Below are positions 50,289 to 57,835 of a DNA stretch of 64,000 bases, in pieces. The stretch's first letter is position 1. Every line of letters begins with the position of its first letter. The stretch is from Aquimarina spongiae (GTDB lineage: Bacteria > Bacteroidota > Bacteroidia > Flavobacteriales > Flavobacteriaceae): positions 62,001 through 126,000 of the forward strand of contig NZ_FQYP01000007.1 in assembly GCF_900141785.1 (NCBI RefSeq), read 5' to 3'. The notes beneath the pieces are model-generated. The model had not been told where the DNA came from. It was given only the letters and a program-made list of their open reading frames with translations, and did not search any database. A program made the translations under genes and the position numbers.

Positions 50289-52334
50289 ATGAAAAAATTG
50301 TTTATACTACTCACCTTGCCCTTTTTAATTTCTAATACCTCTACTTCCAACTACGAAAACGAAATTCTCTGGGATACCTGGGGTATTCCACATATATATG
50401 CAGATAATGATGCTAATCTTTATAAAATGATGGGTTGGGCACAAATGCATAATCATGCAGATCTTATGCTAAAACTTTATGGCGAGGCACGAGCTAAATC
50501 TTCAGAATACTGGGGTGTTGATTCGAAAAGAGATGTATTACTCCATCAACTTGGACTACTGGAAGCCTCCGAAAAAACATTCGAAAGCATGGAAGAAGAG
50601 GACAAAAAAATCATAGCATCATTTGTTGAAGGTATTAATGCTTATGCTGAAAAAAATGCTAATTCAATAGATGAAAAATACAAAGCTGTATTACCAGTAC
50701 AATCGGTAGATATCATCTACCATGCTACTCGCGTGATGTATATGGAATTTTTGATCAATAGAAATTTAAGAACAGTACAGCAATGGTCTCCTGGTTCTAA
50801 TGCCTGGGCAGTCAATGGAAAAAAAACAGCATCTGGAAATTCAATGCTTTTGGCTAATCCTCATCTTCCCTGGAATGACTTTTGGTTATTTTTTGAAGCT
50901 CATCTCATTACAGCCAACAATAACCTTTATGGAGCTACTCTAGTTGGCCTACCAACTCTTGGTATTGCTTTTAATGAAAATCTAGGATGGACCCATACGG
51001 TGAACACTTTGGATAATGTAGATTTTTATGAATTAAGTATCAAAAATGATACATATCTGATCGACGGTCAATACAAGAAGTTTGAGATAGATAGTATGCC
51101 TATTTTAGTAAAAACTGATGCTTCGTTAAAAAAAGAAATGGTCATTAAAAAACAATCTGATTTCGGAATGATTGTTAGAGAATCTGGAGACAAAGCCATT
51201 GCCATTCGTTGGCCTAATATGGATGGTAAATTGAATGCCATAGGACAATGGAGAGCTATGGGACAGGCATCAAATCTTGAGGAGTTTAAAGCAGCAATAG
51301 ATAAAAATGCACTTCCTCTTTTTAATGTCATCTACAGCGATAAGAATGATAATATTCTATATCACTTTGGAGGTCATGTGCCAGAAAAGAATGGGGATTG
51401 GGAAAAATGGCAAGGTATTTTACCTACTTCTTCCAGCAAAGATATTTGGAAAGGGTACTATCCTGCTTCAAAACTGCCAAGTTATATTAATCCTGATAGT
51501 GGTTGGATCCAAAACGCAAATGATCCTCCTTTTACCAGTACATTTCCTGCAAAAATAACACCAGATCAGTACGCATCCCATATCGCTCCCAATAGCATGT
51601 ACTTCAGGCCTCAGCGATCAGCTAAACTAATCATGGATGCTAACAATCTGACCCTGGATCAGTTTATTACTCTTAAGCACGATACAAAATCCGAACTCGC
51701 TTTAAGAATCCAAGACGAACTCAAATCTCTAAAACAACAAACCAAAGACAGTCTTACTTTGGCTGCCCTTGATGTATTGACCAATTGGGATGCTTCTTTT
51801 GATGCTTCTAGCACAGGAGCTGTTTTATTTATGAATCTTATCAGAAACATTGGGACAGGAGGATACTTTGAAAAGCCATGGTCTTATAAAGATCCTATAA
51901 ATTCTCCCGATGGCTTTGCAGATAATGACAAAATGTTGGCAGCGATACAAAAGACGGCTAAACAACAAATGGATAAGATCGGTTCGCTAACTCCAAGTTT
52001 TGGAGACATTTTTAGGTTAAAGGTTGGATCATATGAATATCCGGGAAATGGTGGACCCGGCCAAATCGGTTTATTCAGAACTATGCACTATGTCCCGGGA
52101 AAAAATGGTAAATTTTATCCTTATCACGGGGATAGTTACGTCTGTGCAACAGAGTTTGGCAAACAAGTTAAAGCCAAAGCCTTAATGTCTTACGGTAATG
52201 CCACTCAAAAAGGAAATGCCCATGTAGGCGATCAATTACAATTATTTTCAGAAAAGAAACTTAGAGATGTTTGGTATACTCGGGTAGAACAAGAAAAACA
52301 CCTGGAACGTATTGAAAAACTTAGTGAAATGTAG
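50289..52334 (+). CDS. Penicillin-acylase-family Ntn hydrolase (possible AHL or cephalosporin acylase)
   Basis: 681 residues. Signal segment 1-17, then an alpha-chain-like part (WDTWGIPHIYADNDANLYKMMGWAQ). The nucleophile is Ser170 in GSNAWAVNGKKTASG, the start of the beta chain after self-cleavage; the following SMLLANPHLPW and HTVNTLDNVDFYEL boxes complete the Ntn site. The length and chain order match PvdQ/QuiP-type acylases, which remove acyl groups from homoserine lactones or beta-lactams in the periplasm. No autoproteolysis site beyond the Gly-Ser junction is unusual. Substrate unknown. Confidence 0.85.
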   Translation: MKKLFILLTLPFLISNTSTSNYENEILWDTWGIPHIYADNDANLYKMMGWAQMHNHADLMLKLYGEARAKSSEYWGVDSKRDVLLHQLGLLEASEKTFESMEEEDKKIIASFVEGINAYAEKNANSIDEKYKAVLPVQSVDIIYHATRVMYMEFLINRNLRTVQQWSPGSNAWAVNGKKTASGNSMLLANPHLPWNDFWLFFEAHLITANNNLYGATLVGLPTLGIAFNENLGWTHTVNTLDNVDFYELSIKNDTYLIDGQYKKFEIDSMPILVKTDASLKKEMVIKKQSDFGMIVRESGDKAIAIRWPNMDGKLNAIGQWRAMGQASNLEEFKAAIDKNALPLFNVIYSDKNDNILYHFGGHVPEKNGDWEKWQGILPTSSSKDIWKGYYPASKLPSYINPDSGWIQNANDPPFTSTFPAKITPDQYASHIAPNSMYFRPQRSAKLIMDANNLTLDQFITLKHDTKSELALRIQDELKSLKQQTKDSLTLAALDVLTNWDASFDASSTGAVLFMNLIRNIGTGGYFEKPWSYKDPINSPDGFADNDKMLAAIQKTAKQQMDKIGSLTPSFGDIFRLKVGSYEYPGNGGPGQIGLFRTMHYVPGKNGKFYPYHGDSYVCATEFGKQVKAKALMSYGNATQKGNAHVGDQLQLFSEKKLRDVWYTRVEQEKHLERIEKLSEM

Positions 52335-52405
52335 TATCCTACTTATTCTAAATAATTCTTTTCGGAAAGCCCACATACGCAATATCATTTATAACACATA
52401 ACAAC

Positions 52406-52470
52406 TAACAGTTAATTTACAACTCATATACAAACAGTTACACAATATTTCTGGTTAACTGTTATTTTTG
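52406..52470 (+). promoter_or_regulatory. Inverted repeat TAACAGTTAA/TTAACTGTTA around a possible promoter
   Basis: TAACAGTTAA at 52406-52415 is matched as its exact complement by TTAACTGTTA at 52455-52464, with a shortened copy AACAGTTAC at 52434-52442 between them. A TATTTTTG (TAnnTTTG) overlaps the second arm at 52463-52470, 79 bases before the next gene. Spacing of three copies suggests an operator set for the gene at 52550. Confidence 0.35.
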
Positions 52471-52549
52471 ATATTTTAGTAGTATTAAACGAAGTAAACA
52501 CTTTCAGCTTTTAGAATTTGAAAATCAACATCAAATTCTAAATTTTGAA

Positions 52550-53092
52550 ATGATACCCCTAACCTCTTTTTTCATGAAATGTCTAATACCAACCAGAATG
52601 TTTGTATTGTTGTTTATGTTCTTATCAATAAACTCATTTGCCTGTGATTGCGATTGCCAGGGTGACTGTAGTTTTAAAGGCATTATTGATCAGACAGAGT
52701 TTATAGCCTTGGTAAAGGTAATTGAGTATTCTGATTATTTATATTATAAAGACGATCGGGGCTATGATAAAAAAATGCCTTTCTCTACTACGGTAGAAAT
52801 CGTTAAAATATACCAGGGAAATGAATCCAGAAAAAGGATCAAAATATGGGGAGATGACGGTATGTTATGCAGGCCTTATGCTTCTACTTTTCAATTAGGT
52901 AGTTATTACATTATCGCTCCGCGTAAAATCAAACAAGATTCTGAATTCGGCAAAAAGGATGATTTCCATCTCTTTTCTTGTTGGACCGACTATCTAGCTG
53001 TCGATCTCGATAAAAATAGAATATTTGGAACCTATTCAAAGCAGATAAAGAATATATCACTTACAGATTTTGAAGGTGATTTTAAAAACTAA
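52550..53092 (+). CDS. Secreted Cys-rich protein, NTR/TIMP-like resemblance
   Basis: 180 residues from ATG 52550; an ATG at 52574 (MKCLIPTRMFVLLFMF) would give a tidier signal peptide. The signal ends SINSFA, then the mature chain opens with CDCDCQGDCSF, and Cys also lie in MLCRPY and LFSCWTDY. A mature N-terminus beginning Cys-x-Cys followed by a beta-barrel-like sequence (IALVKVIEYSDYLYY, VEIVKIYQGNES) is the layout of NTR/TIMP-like domains. The role of bacterial ones is not known. A BAAT-like lipoprotein gene starts 24 bases after its stop. Confidence 0.6.
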   Translation: MIPLTSFFMKCLIPTRMFVLLFMFLSINSFACDCDCQGDCSFKGIIDQTEFIALVKVIEYSDYLYYKDDRGYDKKMPFSTTVEIVKIYQGNESRKRIKIWGDDGMLCRPYASTFQLGSYYIIAPRKIKQDSEFGKKDDFHLFSCWTDYLAVDLDKNRIFGTYSKQIKNISLTDFEGDFKN

Positions 53093-53116
53093 TAAAACTT
53101 CGTATTTACTTTTGGG

Positions 53117-54070
53117 ATGAGACATCTAATCAAGGTATTTATCATCACATTACTGCTAAGTTGCCAAAAAGCAGCATTAAACGTAAACGTTAAAGCGGTA
53201 GAAGAAAATGGTATTGTTGGAGAATATCTTTTTCAAAAGGAAAACATCCAAAATCCCATAATTGTTGTTTTACCAGGATCTGGTAAAGGGCTATTACATG
53301 CCAGAGAATTAGAAGGATTGGTACAAGAAGGATACGACGTTTTTTCTGTTGCTTATCAAGGTCAAAAACTACTCCCAAAAAGAATAAACAGAATACCTAT
53401 CGAATATGTAAAAAAGTGTATCGATTGGGCACAAACAAAAAATGAAGGTACTAGAAAAATTATTCTATTGGGCATCTCTAGAGGTGCAGAATTGGCTTTA
53501 TTATATGCAAGCAAATTTGATGATGTTGATGGTTTAATAGGATATTCCCCATCTAATATTGTACTTCCCGATCATGTTGGAGTCGACGATACAATGCCAT
53601 TACTATCTTCGTGGACCTATCAGGGTAAGGACATACCGTTTGCTAACATCAGAAGATTTGATGACGAAGCAGGTAAAATTATGTATAAAAAATACATCGA
53701 TCCCATATTGAAAAATAGAGTTAACTCGTCAGAAGGATTTATTGATGTTTCAAAAATTAAATGCCCTACACTATTATTATCTGGAAAAGCAGATTTGGTA
53801 TGGCCATCGTATGAAATGTCTGAAATGATGGTAGAAGAAACCGAAGGGCGCAATACCATAAAATCAATTGGATACGAAAATGCGGGACATCAATTTTTAT
53901 GGTTTTCTAAGGGAGAACCTACTCGAGTAGCTACCAGTCAGTCGTTGCGATTAACAGGCATTAAAAAACATCGGTTTTTGTATGGAGGAACAGAAGAAGG
54001 AACAAAAAAAGCAATGATCGAGTCCAGAAAAGAGGTATTGAAATTCATTGATTTCATCAACAATAACTAA
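53117..54070 (+). CDS. Lipoprotein acyl-CoA thioesterase/BAAT C-terminal-like hydrolase
   Basis: 317 residues. Lipobox Cys at 16 (IITLLLSCQKAA). The oxyanion strand is IIVVLPGSGKGLLHAR, followed by YEVFSVAYQGQ-type strand and the nucleophile elbow GISRGAELALLYAS. LIGYSPSNIVLPD and LLLSGKADLVWPSYEMS (acid) and AGHQFLW (His) match the BAAT_C domain of acyl-CoA thioesterases. In the envelope a true acyl-CoA substrate is unlikely, so it may be a general acyl esterase. It is 24 bases after the Cys-rich gene, probably one operon, with a membrane protein 10 bases on. Confidence 0.8.
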   Translation: MRHLIKVFIITLLLSCQKAALNVNVKAVEENGIVGEYLFQKENIQNPIIVVLPGSGKGLLHARELEGLVQEGYDVFSVAYQGQKLLPKRINRIPIEYVKKCIDWAQTKNEGTRKIILLGISRGAELALLYASKFDDVDGLIGYSPSNIVLPDHVGVDDTMPLLSSWTYQGKDIPFANIRRFDDEAGKIMYKKYIDPILKNRVNSSEGFIDVSKIKCPTLLLSGKADLVWPSYEMSEMMVEETEGRNTIKSIGYENAGHQFLWFSKGEPTRVATSQSLRLTGIKKHRFLYGGTEEGTKKAMIESRKEVLKFIDFINNN

Positions 54071-54079
54071 ACACCATAT

Positions 54080-54511
54080 ATGCAAATGACTCTAGAATAT
54101 TGGAACAGCCTAGCCAATCAAATGCTTTTAATCTGTTCTTTATTGAGCGGTTTTTCTATAACCATTGTTGCTAATCTGATCATATCCGAAAAAGCCGATA
54201 AATTGACAAATCGCTTATTAAAAACAGCCACAATTTCTGCTGGTTGCTTTCTGGTTGCTCTATTTGCAATGACCAAAATTTCGATGACGACAACTCCTGG
54301 TGGATATCTGCAAGATGTAACCGAAGATGATTTTTTACTCGCCAGAATCATAGGGATGTTCACCTTTATGATTGGGCTTTTTGCCTTGTCTTTTTTAATT
54401 GCGCTTTCCGGTTGGACAAAATCAAAAAAAATGGGAATTTTTACAACAGTGGTGGGAGTCGTTTGTTTACTGTTGATATTGATTACGCTTACTGATGTGG
54501 GTTTTAACTAA
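54080..54511 (+). CDS. Four-segment membrane protein, unknown
   Basis: 143 residues with hydrophobic segments near 11-30, 49-65, 91-113 and 118-138. The loop between segments 2 and 3 holds MTTTPGGYLQDVTEDDF. It starts 10 bases after the BAAT-like gene, so it is likely the last gene of that operon. Family not recognised; its function may relate to the neighbouring hydrolase. Confidence 0.65.
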   Translation: MQMTLEYWNSLANQMLLICSLLSGFSITIVANLIISEKADKLTNRLLKTATISAGCFLVALFAMTKISMTTTPGGYLQDVTEDDFLLARIIGMFTFMIGLFALSFLIALSGWTKSKKMGIFTTVVGVVCLLLILITLTDVGFN

Positions 54512-54636
54512 TGTGCCCTAAAAATACGTATTTCCACTTATGAAAAAATAGGTCTAATCTGATCCTCCAAGCCTTAAGAAACCACTAACTATTTATATAT
54601 TGCATCGCATTTATCAGTACCATAAAATTTCAAACG

Positions 54637-55860
54637 TTGGATCAGCAACCTACCAAAAACACCAAGCGAATTGAAATATTAGATATTTTCCGTGGATTTG
54701 CAATTCTGGGAATTTTTGTTGTCAATATTGTCATCATGAACTCTACCTTTTTAAATCAGGATGAATTTGCAAAACAATGGACTTCTCAACTCGATTTAAT
54801 TTCTCAAAAAATACTACAGCTATTTTTCTACACCAAATTCTTCCCTATTTTCTCATTACTCTTTGGTTTAGGAATTTCTATGCAGGCGATCAAAATGCTG
54901 GAAAGGAATCAACTATCATTTTCATTTTTTGCCAGAAGAATGTTCATTTTATTCATTTTTGGGGGTATCCATATTCTATTTCTATGGTCTGGAGATGTAT
55001 TGTATCTGTATGCTATCCTAGGGCTTATGACCACTTTACTGCTGAGAAAATCTAATAAATTCATTCTTATACTTTCTGGTTTTTTTCTGTTTTTCCCTTT
55101 CTATGATCAGTGTTTAGGATATATATTCGAACTACTTCATTTTCAACCAGAAATCTTTTTAAAAGGATATACAGGAGAAACCGTACATCAAATTATCCGG
55201 TACGGAACATATCTAGAGGGCATTCATTTACGGCTATTAGAATATCCATCTAATATCCCGATGTTGCTTGGTTTTATGAGTCCGATCGCATTATCCATGT
55301 TTCTCTTAGGTTTGTATTTGGGTAAAAATAAAGTCTACCAATCTATGGACACTTTTATCCTGAGTATTAAAAAACCTATGATTCTAGTTGCTTTACTGAC
55401 AAATCTCTATAGAATCCTATTCTTATTTGTTCTTACCGATTTAGAAATCTATAGAATAGAATTTGTAAGAACTCTTTTCATCAAAGGAATGGTCGTCTCC
55501 GATGTGGTTATGGGATTGTTTTACCTTTTGGTAATAGGCTGGATATGGTATAATACCAAATGGAAAACGCTACTTGCGCCTCTCAAATACGCAGGAAGAA
55601 TGGCGTTAACAAATTACATGGCTCAAAGCTTGATTGGGGTTTTGCTATTTTCTTCGATTGGATTAGGATGGTATGAAACATTGAGCCCATCTCAAACCTT
55701 ACTAATAGCTCTGGTAGTCTTTGTATGCCAAGTAATACTAAGCAAAGTTTGGCTGACTTACTTTAAATTTGGTCCTCTGGAATGGATATGGAGATGTTTG
55801 ACTTATAAAAAAGTATTTCCTATCAAAAGAGATACAAGAATAGAAATCAAATCTACATAG
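54637..55860 (+). CDS. DUF418/YeiB-like polytopic membrane protein
   Basis: 407 residues from a TTG start (MDQQPTKNTKRIEILDIFRGFAILGIFVVN); the first downstream ATG would cut the first helix. The ILDxxRGFAILGI start is diagnostic of the DUF418/YeiB group, and the C-terminus LKYAGRMALTNYMAQSLIG is the DUF418 hallmark. It has about ten membrane helices. The family is placed near acyltransferase-3-like proteins, but substrates are unknown. It is on the same strand as the genes before it and converges on the AraC gene at 55899. Confidence 0.9.
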   Translation: MDQQPTKNTKRIEILDIFRGFAILGIFVVNIVIMNSTFLNQDEFAKQWTSQLDLISQKILQLFFYTKFFPIFSLLFGLGISMQAIKMLERNQLSFSFFARRMFILFIFGGIHILFLWSGDVLYLYAILGLMTTLLLRKSNKFILILSGFFLFFPFYDQCLGYIFELLHFQPEIFLKGYTGETVHQIIRYGTYLEGIHLRLLEYPSNIPMLLGFMSPIALSMFLLGLYLGKNKVYQSMDTFILSIKKPMILVALLTNLYRILFLFVLTDLEIYRIEFVRTLFIKGMVVSDVVMGLFYLLVIGWIWYNTKWKTLLAPLKYAGRMALTNYMAQSLIGVLLFSSIGLGWYETLSPSQTLLIALVVFVCQVILSKVWLTYFKFGPLEWIWRCLTYKKVFPIKRDTRIEIKST

Positions 55861-55871
55861 AAAAGTTTCCA

Positions 55872-55890
55872 ATTAAACTTCAGTTTAATC
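55872..55890. terminator. Short hairpin between convergent genes
   Basis: ATTAAAC (55872-55878) and GTTTAAT (55883-55889) form a 7-bp stem with loop TTCA between the convergent DUF418 and AraC genes. The stem is AT-rich and lacks a T-tract on the + strand. Weak bidirectional terminator candidate. Confidence 0.35.
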
Positions 55891-55898
55891 AGTGAGTA

Positions 55899-56744
55899 TT
55901 ACCAAAGTTTTTTTCTAAACTCGGTAGGAGTGTTCTTCTTTATCTTCTTAAACTTCCGGTTGAAATGAGATAAATTTTTAAACCCACTTTTGTATGAAGC
56001 TTCTGCAATCGATATGTCCGGTTCTTTTGACAAAAGCAGACATGAATTTTCAATTCTAATTTCGGTCAAAAATTCAAAAAACGTTTTATTGGTTCTTTTT
56101 TTAAAGTACCTGCAAAAGGCATTTTTTGTCATGTTTGCCTTCTTAGCAACTTCTTCCAGGGTAATATCTCTATAAAATTCATTCATTACCAATTGAAAAA
56201 CCTGAGCCATTCTCTTCCCTTCATTATCACTGTATTTTTTCTTCAATAAAGAGGAAGATATTGTCTCTTTACGGGTTTGAGAGAGTGTTTTTAGCATTTG
56301 TAAAAAAATGAGCAATCTTTCCAGTTTATTAGGCTCATTCTTTATATCCAAAAACATCTTTTTTAAGTTTTCCTTTTCTGAAAGCACTCTTATTCCAAAT
56401 GGAAACAAATCAAAAAAACTTCTCACCTCATCAAATTCAGACAGATCAAAAAAATCATCCCCAAAGGATGTTCTGGTAAAGAACAAAGAAATCATATGAG
56501 AATGCGATGCTATGCTACTGCTTTTTAGCACATGAGGTACATTACTTCCAAAAATAAATATATCGTTGGGCTGATAACTTGAAACCGTATCACCTACAAT
56601 CAGACTCCCTTCTCCAGAAATGACCCATGAGATTTGAATTTCTTCATGCTGATGAAAAGCATCATAAAATGTAGCTCCTCGATCCTCCTGCACAATAAGG
56701 GCATCAGTAGTAGTTTTGGGTATTTTAAAAGAAAGTGCCTTCAT
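55899..56744 (-). CDS. AraC-family regulator, probable regulator of hydroxyproline operon
   Basis: 281 residues. The N-terminal cupin is recognisable (GATFYDAFHQHEEIQISWVISGEGSLIVGD, YQPNDIFIFGSNVPHVL) with HxHxE-like metal- or ligand-binding residues. The C-terminal double HTH is ITLEEVAKKANMTKNAFCRYFKK, TFFEFLTEIRIENSCLLL and IAEASYKSGFKNLSHFNRKFKK. It is transcribed away from the hydroxyproline genes, with a 128-base shared region in between. Divergent placement makes it the likely activator of that operon. The ligand, perhaps hydroxyproline or an intermediate, is inferred. Confidence 0.85.
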   Translation of the reverse strand: MKALSFKIPKTTTDALIVQEDRGATFYDAFHQHEEIQISWVISGEGSLIVGDTVSSYQPNDIFIFGSNVPHVLKSSSIASHSHMISLFFTRTSFGDDFFDLSEFDEVRSFFDLFPFGIRVLSEKENLKKMFLDIKNEPNKLERLLIFLQMLKTLSQTRKETISSSLLKKKYSDNEGKRMAQVFQLVMNEFYRDITLEEVAKKANMTKNAFCRYFKKRTNKTFFEFLTEIRIENSCLLLSKEPDISIAEASYKSGFKNLSHFNRKFKKIKKNTPTEFRKKLW

Positions 56745-56828
56745 CTTACTTCATCAATATTACTCAATAAAATCAAAACAAACACAAATTAAGGTAATAT
56801 AGTATCAATATTAGATAACTTATGCGTA

Positions 56829-56857
56829 TTGCATGCTAAGTAGAGATTCTACTTTTG
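56829..56857 (+). promoter_or_regulatory. Probable promoter of hydroxyproline operon (TTG-N18-TAnnTTTG)
   Basis: A -33 TTG at 56829-56831 is followed after 18 bases by TACTTTTG at 56850-56857, an exact TAnnTTTG -7 element. The first gene's ATG is 16 bases further on (56873), leaving a very short leader. It is the best promoter match in the window with both elements in place. Confidence 0.6.
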
Positions 56858-56872
56858 GTCAAAACATTTATC

Positions 56873-57796
56873 ATGGCAATACAATGGAAAGGGGTAATGC
56901 CCGCAGTGACTACAAAATTTACACCACAAGACACCTTAGACCTCAAGATGTTTGAGGTGAATATAAAAGCTCAGTTAGAGGCCGGAGTTCATGGAATTAT
57001 TTTGGGCGGTACTCTTGGCGAAGCAAGTACATTAAGTGATCCTGAAAAAAGAACTTTGGTGCAAACAACAGTAGAGATCGTTAATGGCCAGGTTCCTGTT
57101 ATCATTAATATTGCAGAACAAACTACCCAAGGAGGGATACAAGCGGTTAAAAATGCAAAAGAAGATGGTGCTAGCGGCTTGATGATGCTTCCTCCTATGC
57201 GATATAAAGCTAGTGATAAAGAAACGATCGCTTATTTTAAAGAAATAGCCAAAAATACTGATCTACCCATAATGATCTACAACAACCCTGTGGATTATGC
57301 TATCGAAGTAACTCTAGATATGTTTGAGGATTTACTGACCTTGGACAATATACAGGCTGTAAAAGAATCTACTAGAGATATTTCTAATGTAACCAGAATT
57401 AAAAATCGATTCGGAGATCGATTAAAAATTCTATCAGGAGTAGATACCTTGGCATTAGAAAGCCTGATCATGGGCGCCGATGGATGGGTAGCAGGTCTGG
57501 TCGATGCATTTCCCAAAGAAACCGTAGCTATCTATGAGCTTCAAAAAGCAGGAAGAATCGAAGAAGCTATCGCCATCTATAGATGGTTTCTACCATTGCT
57601 AGAGTTAGACATAAACCCTAAATTAGTACAAAACATTAAACTGGCCGAAGTTGCCACAGGAATAGGGACCGAAAATGTAAGACCTCCCCGATTACCGTTA
57701 TCCGGAGAGGAGCGAAAACAGGTGCTCGAAATTATTGAAACAGGACTAAAAAATAGACCGAAATTACCAAATATAGCGGCTCTTCAAAATGCATAA
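56873..57796 (+). CDS. DapA-family deaminase of hydroxyproline catabolism (pyrroline-4-hydroxy-2-carboxylate deaminase)
   Basis: 307 residues from the ATG at 56873, just after the promoter. The DapA/NAL TIM-barrel motifs are GIILGGTLGEASTLS, Tyr136 in YNNPVDY and the Schiff-base Lys164 in QAVKEST, with GVDTLALESLIMGADGWVAG later. In this gene set it should catalyse the deamination of cis-type 1-pyrroline-4-hydroxy-2-carboxylate to 2-oxoglutarate semialdehyde and ammonia. Assignment rests on family and context rather than on substrate residues. It is the first gene of the + strand operon. Confidence 0.85.
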   Translation: MAIQWKGVMPAVTTKFTPQDTLDLKMFEVNIKAQLEAGVHGIILGGTLGEASTLSDPEKRTLVQTTVEIVNGQVPVIINIAEQTTQGGIQAVKNAKEDGASGLMMLPPMRYKASDKETIAYFKEIAKNTDLPIMIYNNPVDYAIEVTLDMFEDLLTLDNIQAVKESTRDISNVTRIKNRFGDRLKILSGVDTLALESLIMGADGWVAGLVDAFPKETVAIYELQKAGRIEEAIAIYRWFLPLLELDINPKLVQNIKLAEVATGIGTENVRPPRLPLSGEERKQVLEIIETGLKNRPKLPNIAALQNA

Positions 57797-57835
57797 GATC
57801 AAATAAAATCACACGTATCAATACATAATAAAAAC

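Noticed and set aside
53107-53114. TACTTTTG as promoter of the BAAT-like lipoprotein gene
   Set aside because: It lies 2 bases before the ATG, so a start site in normal position would fall inside the gene; the gene is more likely transcribed with the one 24 bases upstream.
1-55860. Superintegron-like cassette array
   Set aside because: The gene mix and single orientation suggested it, but spacers (for example 1016-1122) lack the paired GTTRRRY/RYYYAAC ends with internal complementarity, several genes are far too large for cassettes, terminators and promoters are gene-specific, and no integrase is seen.
56795-56813. TAATAT/ATATTA inverted repeat as an AraC operator
   Set aside because: Six AT-only bases with a 7-base gap occur easily by chance in this AT-rich DNA; AraC sites are usually direct repeats.
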